This document shows positions 11,583-19,390 of a DNA stretch of 34,183 nucleotides, one piece after another. The stretch spans positions 1 to 34,183 of the forward strand of contig NZ_BOQD01000044.1 of the NCBI RefSeq assembly GCF_018332515.1, in the 5' to 3' direction. Each line of letters begins with the position of its first letter. The first letter of the stretch is position 1. Both the position numbers and the translations under genes were made by a program. A model generated the notes under the pieces. That model was not told the origin of the DNA and ran no database searches. It saw only the letters and a list, made by a program, of their open reading frames with translations. Source of the stretch: Bacillus hominis (GTDB lineage Bacteria; Bacillota; Bacilli; Bacillales; Bacillaceae_G).

Positions 11583-11673
11583 ATAAAGTGAAACTTTAAT
11601 CAGTGGGGGATTTGTCCACTGATTATTAGCCTTCACCAATCGGGCAGTTACTGGCCGCAAATAGCGTGGTAAA
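11583..11673 (-). repeat. Internally deleted bcr1 element
   Basis: Starts with ATAAA and GTGAAACTTTAATCAGTGG as in the intact copies read on the minus strand, includes CCAATCGGGC, then jumps straight to the far end (TTACTGGCCGCAAATAGCG, compare TTACTGCCCGTTAATGCG in the copy at 26453). The middle of about 60 bases is missing. It ends about 16 bases before the start codon of the gene at 11690. Confidence 0.75.
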
Positions 11674-11689
11674 AAATTGAGGTGCAATT

Positions 11690-12133
11690 ATGAAAAAAAT
11701 GATATGCATTGTATTCAGTATTTGTTTTCTCATACAATTGTCCACAGCATATGCACAATCAAATCAAAAATTAGAATATCCGAGCAATCAAAATAAATCT
11801 TTTGTGAATGAAAATCTATTTTATGAACAGTTAGATAAGAAGGTCTATAAGGAATACAAAAATGCGACGTATAGTGTTCGAAAGAAAATTTTATGGAAAG
11901 AAGTACAAGATGCAGAATTTACCTTCCGACAAAAAACAGCTGTCGGCTGTCGTAGTAGAGTGGTGATTCAAGATTCGTTTGTTCATCCAGATCGCCAAGT
12001 TTATTTTTTTGGTTCCTTTTCTCAAGATGAAGTAGATGAGTTTCATAAGTATATAGTTATAGATGCAGAAACAAAGAGGGAGCTGCGAGGGGGGAAAAGT
12101 TATCATCACTACGAAAATCCGTATAAAAAATAA
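11690..12133 (+). CDS. Secreted hypothetical protein
   Basis: Protein of 147 residues with a clear signal peptide (MKKMICIVFSICFLIQ...) and a likely cleavage after TAYA, before QSNQK. The mature part is charged, with two regions of note: FRQKTAVGCRSRVVIQDSF holding the only mature cysteine, and RQVYFFGSFSQDEVDEFHKYIVIDAETK, which has the look of a PepSY/YcdB-like or lipocalin-type strand pattern but is not assigned. Ribosome binding site GAGGTG at 11679. Its 5' region is made of a bcr1 remnant. I do not recognise the family. Confidence 0.75.
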   Translation: MKKMICIVFSICFLIQLSTAYAQSNQKLEYPSNQNKSFVNENLFYEQLDKKVYKEYKNATYSVRKKILWKEVQDAEFTFRQKTAVGCRSRVVIQDSFVHPDRQVYFFGSFSQDEVDEFHKYIVIDAETKRELRGGKSYHHYENPYKK

Positions 12134-12158
12134 CCCACCAATTGGTGGGTTATTTTTT
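12130..12158. terminator. Bidirectional terminator
   Basis: Stem AACCCACC, loop AATT, GGTGGGTT, then ATTTTTT; the minus strand also has a T-rich tail. It lies between the convergent genes at 11690 and 12157. Confidence 0.75.
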
Positions 12159-12930
12159 ACTCTGGTACACTCACTAATTTCTCTTTCATTTTACGAATAA
12201 GAATGAAACCACCAACCGCGAAGAGAAGAGTAGTTCCTTCTGCGACAAAGATGTTAATCATTTTTGTTTGGTAAAGTGCTGCGAAAAAGTCTACAAGTGC
12301 GTGGAATAGTATAGCGTATGCGAGGAAAATGTATTTCTTTTGTTTTACCGCGTATACGACAAGCATTGTGAAAGCAATTTGCAGAACGAGTGCCATAATT
12401 CTTTCTAAGCTACCGAATAAGTATAAGTAGGCAGGTTGCTCTATTAACAAGTCCTTGATATGGCTCAACTGTGGGTATTGTTCAACCATTTGAGCGAAGC
12501 TACCATTGTTAATAGATGTTGCAAAGGTAAGAGTTTGGAGCCCAGCGAATCCGCCGACTAAAATCGATTCAATACCGCCGTGTCCAATTCCGTACGCAAG
12601 ACCATCTTTATAATCTCGATATTTTTTCAGTAAGTAGTAAAAGGCAACGAAACGACCTAGTTCTTCAAAAATACCAGCAGTTAGTCCGCCGAAAATCGAA
12701 AAGATAAATGGGTTCTTTAAAAATTCAGCTGTTGTGGGATTGCCACGCATGAATAATTGGAATGGTGTTTCGAGAATTTGGGTAAATCCGATAAAGATAA
12801 GGACACCAACGCCAACTATTTTCCAATTAATATTATATTTCTTACGGAAATAAACGAGTACAATAATTGGGACCAGAACCGAAACAACGAGTTGAATTAT
12901 GATGCTGGCAATTACAGTATTTGAAACCAT
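12157..12930 (-). CDS. YhfC-family polytopic membrane protein (putative intramembrane metalloprotease)
   Basis: About 257 residues from the ATG at 12930, preceded by GCGGTG; an upstream in-frame ATG at 12972 lacks a ribosome binding site. Seven to eight hydrophobic segments can be drawn. Motifs EELGR, GHGGIE and FHALVDFF are conserved polar residues inside the membrane portion, the pattern of YhfC proteins, distant relatives of the CPBP/glutamic intramembrane proteases. The substrate is unknown. It is divergent from the MerR gene, and the shared region holds the MerR-type promoter. Confidence 0.75.
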   Translation of the reverse strand: MVSNTVIASIIIQLVVSVLVPIIVLVYFRKKYNINWKIVGVGVLIFIGFTQILETPFQLFMRGNPTTAEFLKNPFIFSIFGGLTAGIFEELGRFVAFYYLLKKYRDYKDGLAYGIGHGGIESILVGGFAGLQTLTFATSINNGSFAQMVEQYPQLSHIKDLLIEQPAYLYLFGSLERIMALVLQIAFTMLVVYAVKQKKYIFLAYAILFHALVDFFAALYQTKMINIFVAEGTTLLFAVGGFILIRKMKEKLVSVPE

Positions 12931-13018
12931 ACTTTCACCGCTTTCTAATATATGTACATATCTATTATGCATGAAATATAGTGGAGATGAAACTTTTAGA
13001 GATAAATGAATTTACTTA

Positions 13019-13049
13019 TTGACTCTAACGTTGCGTCATACTTTATCGT
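13019..13049 (+). promoter_or_regulatory. MerR-type promoter with long spacer
   Basis: -35 TTGACT (13019-13024), 19-base spacer, -10 TATCGT (13044-13049). The spacer holds the imperfect dyad TGACTCTAACGTTGCGTCA (13020-13038). A 19-base spacer with an operator between the boxes is the hallmark of MerR-activated promoters, so the downstream regulator probably controls itself. Confidence 0.65.
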
Positions 13050-13071
13050 ATGTATTAAGGGGGAGATACGC

Positions 13072-13806
13072 ATGACAATGAGGGTAAAAGAAGTAGCTAA
13101 TTTAGTTGGAATTAGTGTGCGCACACTGCATCATTACGATGAAATTGGGTTGTTAACCCCGGATGAGACGACAGAGTCTGGATATCGTCTGTATTCCAAT
13201 GAAAATTTAGAAACACTACAGCAAATTTTATTTTTTAAAGAGCTTGGCTTCCCTTTAAAGAAGATTAAGGAAATTATTATGAGTCCTTCATTCGACCGTG
13301 AAGAGGCATTACAGCTTCATAAGAAAATGCTTCTTGAAAAGCGGGCTAGATTGGATAAAGTGATAGCGACGATTAATAAAACAATTCAGCATACAAAAGG
13401 AGAGATTGAAATGACGAATAAAGAGAAATTTGAAGGATTTGATTTTAGTCATAACCCGTACGAAGAAGAAGCACGTGAACGATGGGGAGATGAGGCTGTA
13501 GATAAAGCGAATAAAACAGCGAAGGGTATGTCTAAAGAGAAACAGGAGGAGTTTAATAATATTTACAGAAAGCTAGCAACACTTCGAAATGGAGCACCTG
13601 ATTCTAAAGAGGCGCAATCAGCAATTGGAGTATGGTACGATTACTTGCAAAACTTTGGTGAATATTCATTAGAGGCTTTTAAGGGACTCGGTCAAATGTA
13701 TGTTGCTGATGAGCGCTTTACGAAAAATATTGATAAGTTTGGTGAAGGTTTAGCGCAGTTTATGTGTGATGCGATGGAGGTTTATGCGGATCGTAAGAAA
13801 AAGTAA
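13072..13806 (+). CDS. MerR-family regulator with TipAS domain (Mta/TipA-like)
   Basis: Protein of 244 residues from the ATG at 13072, which follows AAGGGGGA. Residues 1-70 are a MerR winged helix (VKEVANLVGISVRTLHHYDEIGL, ESGYRLYS), then a coiled-coil dimerisation helix (about 75-115), then a TipAS drug-sensing domain (about 120-244; WGDEAVDKANKTA, FTKNIDKFGEGLAQFMCDAM). Members such as TipA and Mta bind lipophilic or thiopeptide compounds and activate efflux genes. No efflux pump is adjacent; the divergent membrane protein is the nearest candidate target. Confidence 0.9.
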   Translation: MTMRVKEVANLVGISVRTLHHYDEIGLLTPDETTESGYRLYSNENLETLQQILFFKELGFPLKKIKEIIMSPSFDREEALQLHKKMLLEKRARLDKVIATINKTIQHTKGEIEMTNKEKFEGFDFSHNPYEEEARERWGDEAVDKANKTAKGMSKEKQEEFNNIYRKLATLRNGAPDSKEAQSAIGVWYDYLQNFGEYSLEAFKGLGQMYVADERFTKNIDKFGEGLAQFMCDAMEVYADRKKK

Positions 13807-13834
13807 AAAGGTGGATGTTTTCTCCACCTTTTTA
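13805..13834. terminator. Bidirectional terminator
   Basis: Stem AAAAAGGTGGA, loop TGTTTTC, TCCACCTTTTT. Between the convergent MerR gene and yutC. Confidence 0.75.
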
Positions 13835-14410
13835 TTTTTTTATCATATTATTTAAAGTTTGATCCCCCGTATTGTTCAAATGAGGATTATCGCTCATTTC
13901 ACGTTTTAACATATCAAGACTTTGTTCATATTCTTTATCGTTTAAGCTACCAGATTGAAGGCCTTGAATTTGAGAAATCAACTTTTGGTTTGTTGATACA
14001 TATGCTTTATAATAGCGAGGGACGATGGACAAGGCAGTTTTATATACTTGATCTGCTACAAGTTTCTGATCCGTTGTGTTTGCACGATATACGACGAATA
14101 CTTCATCATCGGTAACGAGTGTAGCAGCATTTGTAACGTCAGGAAGTTTGACTGTCATGCTCGTAATCATTTCAGCTACTTTCTCACGGTTAATGGCTCC
14201 TACTTGTTTGTTAGATACTTCATGCTTTTGTTTAGATGAATAGCCGACTCTCGTGAGCCTTGTATTTGTGTTTTCCGTATGATACATGTCATTTTTGTTG
14301 GAAACAAGAACACGGCTTCCTTCTTCGCGTTCCATTTCGGCTTTATTCGTTGATTGGCAGCCTGCAAATAAGGAAAGAGTGAGAAGGGAAAGTACAATTT
14401 GTTTTTTCAC
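13832..14410 (-). CDS. yutC: YutC, YhcN/YlaJ-family sporulation lipoprotein
   Basis: Lipoprotein of 192 residues with lipobox LFAGC (Cys18). The remainder has the YhcN/YlaJ domain: MTVKLPDVTNAATLVTDDEVFVVY, then SIVPRYYKAYVS. Proteins of this family are found in the spore inner membrane or coat region. Position next to yutD matches B. subtilis yutC. The start ATG at 14410 follows AAGGAGG at about 14418-14424. Confidence 0.85.
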   Translation of the reverse strand: MKKQIVLSLLTLSLFAGCQSTNKAEMEREEGSRVLVSNKNDMYHTENTNTRLTRVGYSSKQKHEVSNKQVGAINREKVAEMITSMTVKLPDVTNAATLVTDDEVFVVYRANTTDQKLVADQVYKTALSIVPRYYKAYVSTNQKLISQIQGLQSGSLNDKEYEQSLDMLKREMSDNPHLNNTGDQTLNNMIKK

Positions 14411-14467
14411 GATGTATCACCTCCTTCTCCATAGCATGTACTAATTTGCAATTTTTTGTATTTGAAA

Positions 14468-14496
14468 TTGTTGGTTGTTATGCTTTGTGATACGAT
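14468..14496 (+). promoter_or_regulatory. Candidate sigma-A promoter for yutD
   Basis: -35 TTGTTG (14468-14473), 17-base spacer, -10 TACGAT (14491-14496), 29 bases before the yutD start. Confidence 0.45.
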
Positions 14497-14525
14497 AAAA
14501 AGAAGAATGCTTAGAGAGGAAGTTA

Positions 14526-14831
14526 ATGATGGAGCAAAAGCAAGAGATTCATACTACGGTGAGCATTAATAATGTTCAGTACGAAGTAATTAAAAACTTT
14601 CGTGACGGTTTTAGTGAAGAAGCATTTAAAGAGCGTTATGCAGAAATTTTAAATAAATATGATTATATCGTTGGGGACTGGGGTTATGAGCAACTTAGAT
14701 TGCGCGGATTCTTTGATGATAGTAATCAACGTTCAACATATGATACGAAAATTAGTACTTTATCAGAGTATTTATACGAGTACTGTAACTTCGGTTGTGC
14801 ACACTTCGTATTACGAAAAGTGAAGAAATGA
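14526..14831 (+). CDS. yutD: YutD, DUF1027 protein
   Basis: Conserved Firmicutes protein of 101 residues. Characteristic segments are NFRDGFSEEAFKERY, YDYIVGDWGYEQLRLRGF and EYLYEYCNFGCAHFVLRK. Function not established to my knowledge. Two adjacent ATG codons (14526 and 14529) are possible starts after AGAGGAAG. Followed by a strong bidirectional terminator. Confidence 0.9.
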   Translation: MMEQKQEIHTTVSINNVQYEVIKNFRDGFSEEAFKERYAEILNKYDYIVGDWGYEQLRLRGFFDDSNQRSTYDTKISTLSEYLYEYCNFGCAHFVLRKVKK

Positions 14832-14864
14832 AAAAATCCTCTTACGATTGTAAGAGGATTTTTT
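14831..14864. terminator. Bidirectional terminator after yutD
   Basis: Stem AAAAAATCCTCTTAC, loop GATT, GTAAGAGGATTTTTT. It overlaps the 3' end of the convergent GNAT gene. Confidence 0.85.
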
Positions 14865-15363
14865 CATAGCAGTTGTACCAATTATGAGGAGGCTGTTTAC
14901 TTTTGAAATAAACAGCACCTCGGCAAATATAATTATTTTTTTCATAAAGGCTTAATGAAACCGGATTACCTGTAAAACAATCTAGGCGTATTCCTTTGTA
15001 GCCTATCCGTCTTGCTTCGCTTTCCCAAAAGGATAAAAGTACTTTGCTATAGCCTTTTCCTTGCGCGAAAGGGTGGATGACGAAAGAATGGACGATAAGA
15101 AAGCGACCGTTTGTTTCTGACCAATCAATAAGTGCGTATTCGGGAGATTGCCATTCGTTTAATACGACAGCACCAACGAGTGAATCATGCTCAAATAGGC
15201 AGTAGAGTTCACCTTGTTTTAAGTGATAGGAAGTATGTTCTCGAGCTGGATATGAGTCATCCCATTGGTAAATTTGCTTTTGTAAGAGCGCTTTTTTGCA
15301 TTCCGTATACATTTCATCTAATTCGTCTAATAAATCCATCGTACCTTTTCTCACGTTTAGCAT
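14842..15363 (-). CDS. GNAT-family N-acetyltransferase
   Basis: Protein of 173 residues. The acetyl-CoA binding motif A is FVIHPFAQGKGYSKVLL (Q-x-x-G-x-G/S), followed by GIRLDCFTGNPVSLSLYEKNNY, the usual motif B. Substrate unknown. The ATG at 15363 has GGGGGAG, which overlaps the region just after the stop of the gene at 15375; the 11-base gap indicates a two-gene operon. Confidence 0.85.
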   Translation of the reverse strand: MLNVRKGTMDLLDELDEMYTECKKALLQKQIYQWDDSYPAREHTSYHLKQGELYCLFEHDSLVGAVVLNEWQSPEYALIDWSETNGRFLIVHSFVIHPFAQGKGYSKVLLSFWESEARRIGYKGIRLDCFTGNPVSLSLYEKNNYICRGAVYFKSKQPPHNWYNCYEKILLQS

Positions 15364-15374
15364 GAGACTCCCCC

Positions 15375-15872
15375 TTATAAATAAATCGAAATAGAATCCC
15401 CTTCAGAAAGTAGTGTGTTTGGTTTCATTTGTTGTCCGTTCAATTGAATATCCCCATTTTTAATTTTATCCACAATGAGTGTACGGCTCCAATCTGAAAT
15501 ATATGTGGATAACATTTTATCAATCCGGTGGGAACCAAAAACGATGTCTAATACGATTGTTATTTCGGCTATACCACTTTCTTTGCATTGTGTAATGGAA
15601 ATGGTAGTACTTGCTTCCGTTTGATCTTGCAGAGCCATATCAACAGTTTCAACATGATCAGTAAATGATTTATAAATACGAAGTTTTTGATTCCACGTAT
15701 GATCTTTCGGGCATTTATAAATGGCAAAGCGGTATATGTTTTTTCCATTGGCGTTATGCCTACGAATATTCGTGTCAGTAAATAGGGTAGTGCGTCTGCA
15801 ATTTTTACAATACTTTTCGATTGTGTTTTGCTGATTTTCATATAAACTCCAAGAAAGTTGTACTTTCTGCAT
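15375..15872 (-). CDS. Zinc-ribbon-like protein with C-terminal S4-type RNA-binding domain
   Basis: Protein of 165 residues. The N-terminal half has CKNC (residues about 22-25) and YKCPKDHTW (about 53-61), a plausible CCCH zinc site. The C-terminal 48 residues look like an S4 domain (RIDKMLSTYISDWSRTLIVDKIKNG, ...LSEGDSISIYL), usually used for structured RNA. No specific function is known to me. It heads a two-gene operon with the GNAT enzyme. Its start is only about 35 bases from the right end of the TnpB element, so its own promoter may be displaced. Confidence 0.7.
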   Translation of the reverse strand: MQKVQLSWSLYENQQNTIEKYCKNCRRTTLFTDTNIRRHNANGKNIYRFAIYKCPKDHTWNQKLRIYKSFTDHVETVDMALQDQTEASTTISITQCKESGIAEITIVLDIVFGSHRIDKMLSTYISDWSRTLIVDKIKNGDIQLNGQQMKPNTLLSEGDSISIYL

Positions 15873-15886
15873 TTTCCTTCACCTCT

Positions 15887-16061
15887 TATATTAGTGGCAA
15901 AGGAACTTGAGACTCCCACGACTAAAGTCGCAAGCCCGAATTCTTACGGATTTACGGGTGGGATTCTTGAATGACTAAGCGTTCGCAATCCATTTCTGTT
16001 TTGAACAGCCTTCAAGACAAGGGCATCTCATTGCCCCTCCTAAACCAGACCATAAAGGTGC
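15887..16061 (-). ncRNA. Omega RNA (reRNA) of the TnpB element, with predicted guide
   Basis: The minus strand after the tnpB stop carries the structured 3' region typical of IS605-type elements: a GGGGCA/TGCCCT hairpin (about 16019-16037), a conserved stretch GAATCCCACCC, and a terminal hairpin with GCGACTTTAGTCGTGGGAGTC. It ends in TCAA at 15907. By analogy with characterised TnpB systems, the scaffold ends there and the next 16-20 bases (15887-15906, read on the minus strand) act as guide. The 5' end probably reaches into tnpB. Confidence 0.65.
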
Positions 16062-17141
16062 TTAGGCTGATTGACTGTTACCATCAATCACAGTTGCATA
16101 GCGAATATTCATCGCTCCAACGATATCACGATGTGTCTTAAACCCACATGGACACTTATATTTTCTATCTCGAGCCTTATTCTTTTTAGCACATTTCGGA
16201 CAACTTTGACTTGTATAAGCTGGATTCACATATTCAATTTGAATACCAGCTATCATTGCTTTATAGGCAATAAATTGTGACAAACGATAAAATGACCAAG
16301 TGTGTAGGTTTTTTTCGTTTTTACGGCTTGTTCTTGCCGTCTGTCTTATATTCGTTAGTTGTTCTAATCGAATGACAGAAATATGATTTGCAATCGCAAA
16401 ATTAATAATCGCACGACTTATTTTGTGATCTTTATCTTGCATCCATCTTTGCTCTTTATTAGCCATTCGCCGAATGGCTTTCACTTTTTTGTCTTTTCCT
16501 AACTTCTTACGAACACTACGAAACTTACGCTTCTTATATTTATTGTGCCTACCACTCCCAAAGAAACGAACCTTATCATCATCTGTGATTGCTACCGCGG
16601 GGACCTTGAGACCTAAGTCTACGCCTAAAATTTTCGTTCCTGTCCTTTTATTGATAGGAAGTGTGACAGATATTTGGGCTATCCACTTATTCGATTTCTT
16701 TGTGATGCGAAGTGTACCTAATTTATGTTTTAACAGATTCAGATTACGATTGTTTTTATCGCTTAATAAAGCTCGGATTTTTACACGAGTCGACTTTCCA
16801 TTTACTTTAAACGGGATTGAAATATGAGTAGGGTCAAATGAATAGTTTTGATTGTTCCATACACAAACAGGCCTCTTTAGAATTGGGATAATTTTATAAT
16901 GGCTTTTCTTTACTTTTGTAGCAAACAAACTTTTCGCGTCGTTAATCGCTTGATTCTTCACTGCACTTGGGATATTTGCTTCAATATCTTTTGTACTTTT
17001 TTTCGTACTTTTCTTTACTTCAACCATTTCTGATACAAGTGTATTTATAACTTTAATATATTCTTGACTACTTTGTTCTAATAAACGGATTTGTCCTTTT
17101 GTTGGAATCAATTTCACTTTCACTGTTAGGGTCTGTGACAT
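16062..17141 (-). CDS. tnpB: TnpB, RNA-guided endonuclease of IS605-family element
   Basis: Protein of 359 residues from the ATG at 17141, nine bases after AGGGA; in-frame ATGs further upstream have no usable ribosome binding site. The RuvC residues are intact: Asp175 in GVDLGL, Glu260 in IRLEQL and Asp339 in HRDIVGAMNI. The zinc finger has Cys314, Cys317, Cys330 and Cys332 (CPKC...CPC). An arginine/lysine-rich insert lies between. TnpB cuts DNA guided by the omega RNA encoded at its 3' end. No frameshift or stop is seen, so it may be active. Confidence 0.92.
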   Translation of the reverse strand: MSQTLTVKVKLIPTKGQIRLLEQSSQEYIKVINTLVSEMVEVKKSTKKSTKDIEANIPSAVKNQAINDAKSLFATKVKKSHYKIIPILKRPVCVWNNQNYSFDPTHISIPFKVNGKSTRVKIRALLSDKNNRNLNLLKHKLGTLRITKKSNKWIAQISVTLPINKRTGTKILGVDLGLKVPAVAITDDDKVRFFGSGRHNKYKKRKFRSVRKKLGKDKKVKAIRRMANKEQRWMQDKDHKISRAIINFAIANHISVIRLEQLTNIRQTARTSRKNEKNLHTWSFYRLSQFIAYKAMIAGIQIEYVNPAYTSQSCPKCAKKNKARDRKYKCPCGFKTHRDIVGAMNIRYATVIDGNSQSA

Positions 17142-17271
17142 ACGTTTCATTCCCTTGTTTTTTGATTTCCAGCAGCATTCATTTAATGCATTTCTAGCAA
17201 TAAAAATAAGATAAGAACATGTCCATAAACTTTGCAACTGCATATGATAATAAGTATATAAGGTTTGTTAC

Positions 17272-17303
17272 AGAACATTTCAAGCAACACGTTGAAATGT
17301 TCT
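17272..17303. repeat. Perfect 12-bp hairpin upstream of tnpB
   Basis: AGAACATTTCAA (17272-17283), 8-base loop, TTGAAATGTTCT (17292-17303). It may be the left-end structure of the element. No T run on either strand supports a terminator. The rest of 17142-17469 (about 330 bases) contains no gene; only this hairpin and the terminator at 17432 stand out. Confidence 0.6.
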
Positions 17304-17431
17304 TCTATAATTACTTATTTACGGAAAATTAAAACAGGAAAAAGGCCGAAGAAACTACCTATACTTTGACGTTCCTTCTATTTATTCTTAATTATAATAT
17401 AGGAGATTGAAAATTAGAAATATTTACAACG

Positions 17432-17461
17432 AAAAAACACCAGCTAAAATAGCTGGTGTTT
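17432..17461 (-). terminator. Terminator after the DUF3055 gene
   Basis: Stem AAACACCAGCTA, loop AAA (plus strand), TAGCTGGTGTTT, followed on the minus strand by a run of T. Confidence 0.8.
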
Positions 17462-17469
17462 GAGATAAA

Positions 17470-17736
17470 TTATATAAGTTCAAATAAAAATGAGCGTAAT
17501 TCTTCTGCATTTTCTTCAGACATAGAAAATGCGTGCTCTAAGTAGCCTGGTTCGTTTAAATCGTCAGGACCGATGATAGCAAATTTGTTGCTCTGCATAT
17601 CAAGGACTATCGTTTTACCGTAATGACGATCGGAGTATAGAAGCGCTAAATCATGACGCTCATTTTCCCCCATAAAGCTAACGAAACGAGTTTTTGTAGC
17701 GACTGTATCGTCGTACAGAAAGAAACGTTCTTCCAT
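17470..17736 (-). CDS. DUF3055-like protein
   Basis: Small acidic cytoplasmic protein of 88 residues; segments FLYDDTVATKTRFVSFMGE, SDRHYGKTIVLDMQS and PGYLEHAF match what I remember of the DUF3055 family (not checked). Function unknown. The ATG at 17736 is eight bases after AGGAG; an in-frame ATG two codons earlier is too close to it. It starts 16 bases after the glpX stop on the same strand, so the two are probably co-transcribed. Confidence 0.78.
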   Translation of the reverse strand: MEERFFLYDDTVATKTRFVSFMGENERHDLALLYSDRHYGKTIVLDMQSNKFAIIGPDDLNEPGYLEHAFSMSEENAEELRSFLFELI

Positions 17737-17752
17737 ACACATGGCTCCTTTA

Positions 17753-18724
17753 TTAAATATCTAAGTTTAAGTGTGGTTTATGGTCTAAATGGTGGTGTGT
17801 TTTAATAAATCGTACCGTTCTTGTTTTGTAACGCATAACGATAGAATATGTTTCAGCTAAATCTCCGCCAAGGAATTTTACGCCGTCTAATAATTCACCA
17901 GCAGATACACCTGTTGCTGAGAAGATTGCGTCATCACCAGATACTAAGTCATCTAACATAAGAAGTTGACGAGGATCTTCTAATCCCATTTCACGACAAC
18001 GAGCTTCTTCTTCTTCGTTCATTGGAACTAAGCGCGCTTGCATTTCACCTTCAAGGCATTTTAGTGCTGCTGCAGAAATAACGCCTTCTGGAGCTCCGCC
18101 AACACCTACGAATAAGTCGATACCTGTTCCAGGTAAAGCTGTAGCGATTGATGCACCAACATCGCCATCACCAAATAGTTTTACGCGTGCACCTTTTGCA
18201 CGAACACGGTCAATAATATCTTGATGACGTTCACGTTCTTGCACGATAACCGTTAGGTCACGAATTTTTTTATTGTTTGCTTCTGCTACAATTTCAATTG
18301 TTTTTTCAATTGGATCATCTAAGCTAATTTTACCAGCTGCTTTTGGACCAACCGCGATCTTTTCCATGTACATATCCGGAGCATGAAGAAGGTTTCCTTT
18401 ATCTGCGATTGCGATAACTGCCATTGCATTTGCAAGGCCTTTCGCAACGATGTTTGTACCTTCTAATGGGTCAACGGCGATATCTACTTCTGGACCGTTA
18501 CCTGTTCCTAGTTCTTCACCAATATACAACATCGGTGCTTCATCAAGTTCTCCTTCACCAATTACAACAGTACCTGCCATGTTTACTGAATCGAACATAT
18601 CACGCATAGCTGTAGTTGCTGCATCATCTGCTTCGTTTTTCTTTCCGCGGCCCATCCACTGTGCGGATGCTAATGCTGCTGCTTCTGTTACACGGACAAT
18701 TTCTAGTGCGAGTTCACGTTCCAA
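17753..18724 (-). CDS. glpX: GlpX, class II fructose-1,6-bisphosphatase
   Basis: Gluconeogenic phosphatase converting fructose 1,6-bisphosphate to fructose 6-phosphate. The protein has 323 residues. Family landmarks are [29 protein letters not shown] (metal site) and [20 protein letters not shown]. The start is TTG at 18724, nine bases after GGAGG; an ATG between them is out of frame. A candidate promoter lies at 18763-18791. Bacillus strains often carry a second FBPase elsewhere; this window does not show one. Confidence 0.94.
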   Translation of the reverse strand: MERELALEIVRVTEAAALASAQWMGRGKKNEADDAATTAMRDMFDSVNMAGTVVIGEGELDEAPMLYIGEELGTGNGPEVDIAVDPLEGTNIVAKGLANAMAVIAIADKGNLLHAPDMYMEKIAVGPKAAGKISLDDPIEKTIEIVAEANNKKIRDLTVIVQERERHQDIIDRVRAKGARVKLFGDGDVGASIATALPGTGIDLFVGVGGAPEGVISAAALKCLEGEMQARLVPMNEEEEARCREMGLEDPRQLLMLDDLVSGDDAIFSATGVSAGELLDGVKFLGGDLAETYSIVMRYKTRTVRFIKTHHHLDHKPHLNLDI

Positions 18725-18762
18725 GATTGCATTCCTCCAATTTCAAAAATCATACAGATATA

Positions 18763-18791
18763 ACTATAACAAATAACGGAGAAAAGGTGAA
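18763..18791 (-). promoter_or_regulatory. Candidate sigma-A promoter for glpX
   Basis: On the minus strand: -35 TTCACC (18786-18791), 17-base spacer, -10 TATAGT (18763-18768), about 40 bases from the TTG start. Confidence 0.5.
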
Positions 18792-18871
18792 TTCGAAAAA
18801 TTGTCGATTTTTTCAGAAGAAAGCGTTACAATTAAAATGTAAATGCTTTAATTTCCAGGTAGGTGACATGA

Positions 18872-19312
18872 ATGTACTTCGTAGACAGAAAGAAAATAGA
18901 ACAAATGCTAGTATGTTTAGAACGAGCAACAAATACATTTCAAGAGAAGAAGATCTATGAAACCGAGTTTGAATTTTATGCATTAGAGCGCATAGCCCAT
19001 CTAATTATTGATTGTGTATTAGATGTAGGAAATGCGATGATTGATGGATTTATTATGCGCGATCCAGGAAGTTACGAAGATATTATCGATATTTTAATGG
19101 ACGAGCGAGTGATAAGTGCAGAAGAAGGAGTAGGAATGAAAGAAATTATTCTTCTTCGAAAAATGCTTACGCAAGATTATATTCAAATGAATCATGATGA
19201 ATTATATAAGACGATTCAAAAAAATATCGCAGTGGTAGAGAAATACCCAGCGAATATTCGTAGTTATTTAGAAAAGGAATTAGGACCTGTATCTGCATTT
19301 GTACCAGAATAA
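18872..19312 (+). CDS. yutE: YutE, DUF86/HepT-like protein
   Basis: Helical protein of 146 residues of the DUF86 (HepT-like) family; visible features are ALERIAHLIIDCVLDVGNAMIDG and EEGVGMKEIILLRKMLTQDY, the latter covering the R-x4-6-Y type motif of HepT RNases (RKMLTQDY). HepT toxins pair with an MntA nucleotidyltransferase, but none is adjacent here. It is a stand-alone housekeeping homologue conserved in Bacillus. The ATG at 18872 is six bases after AGGTAGGTG. Confidence 0.85.
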   Translation: MYFVDRKKIEQMLVCLERATNTFQEKKIYETEFEFYALERIAHLIIDCVLDVGNAMIDGFIMRDPGSYEDIIDILMDERVISAEEGVGMKEIILLRKMLTQDYIQMNHDELYKTIQKNIAVVEKYPANIRSYLEKELGPVSAFVPE

Positions 19313-19320
19313 TTATGCTT

Positions 19321-19355
19321 ATAAGATCCCCGGAGATTCCTTTGGGGATCTTATA
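19321..19355 (+). terminator. Terminator after yutE
   Basis: Long stem ATAAGATCCCC and GGGGATCTTAT around a 12-base loop. The T run is poor, so termination efficiency is uncertain. Confidence 0.6.
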
Positions 19356-19390
19356 TTGTATATGAGAGAGAAAAGGGAGAAGGGTGAAAT

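Larger units (their letters stand above)
15907..17303 (-). mobile_element. IS605/IS1341-type element with tnpB only
   Basis: Consists of tnpB, its omega RNA region and an upstream hairpin. There is no tnpA (Y1 transposase) gene, so it could only move with help from another element. The right end is set by the conserved TCAA at 15907; the left end is uncertain and is placed at the outer side of the hairpin at 17272-17303. Confidence 0.55.
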
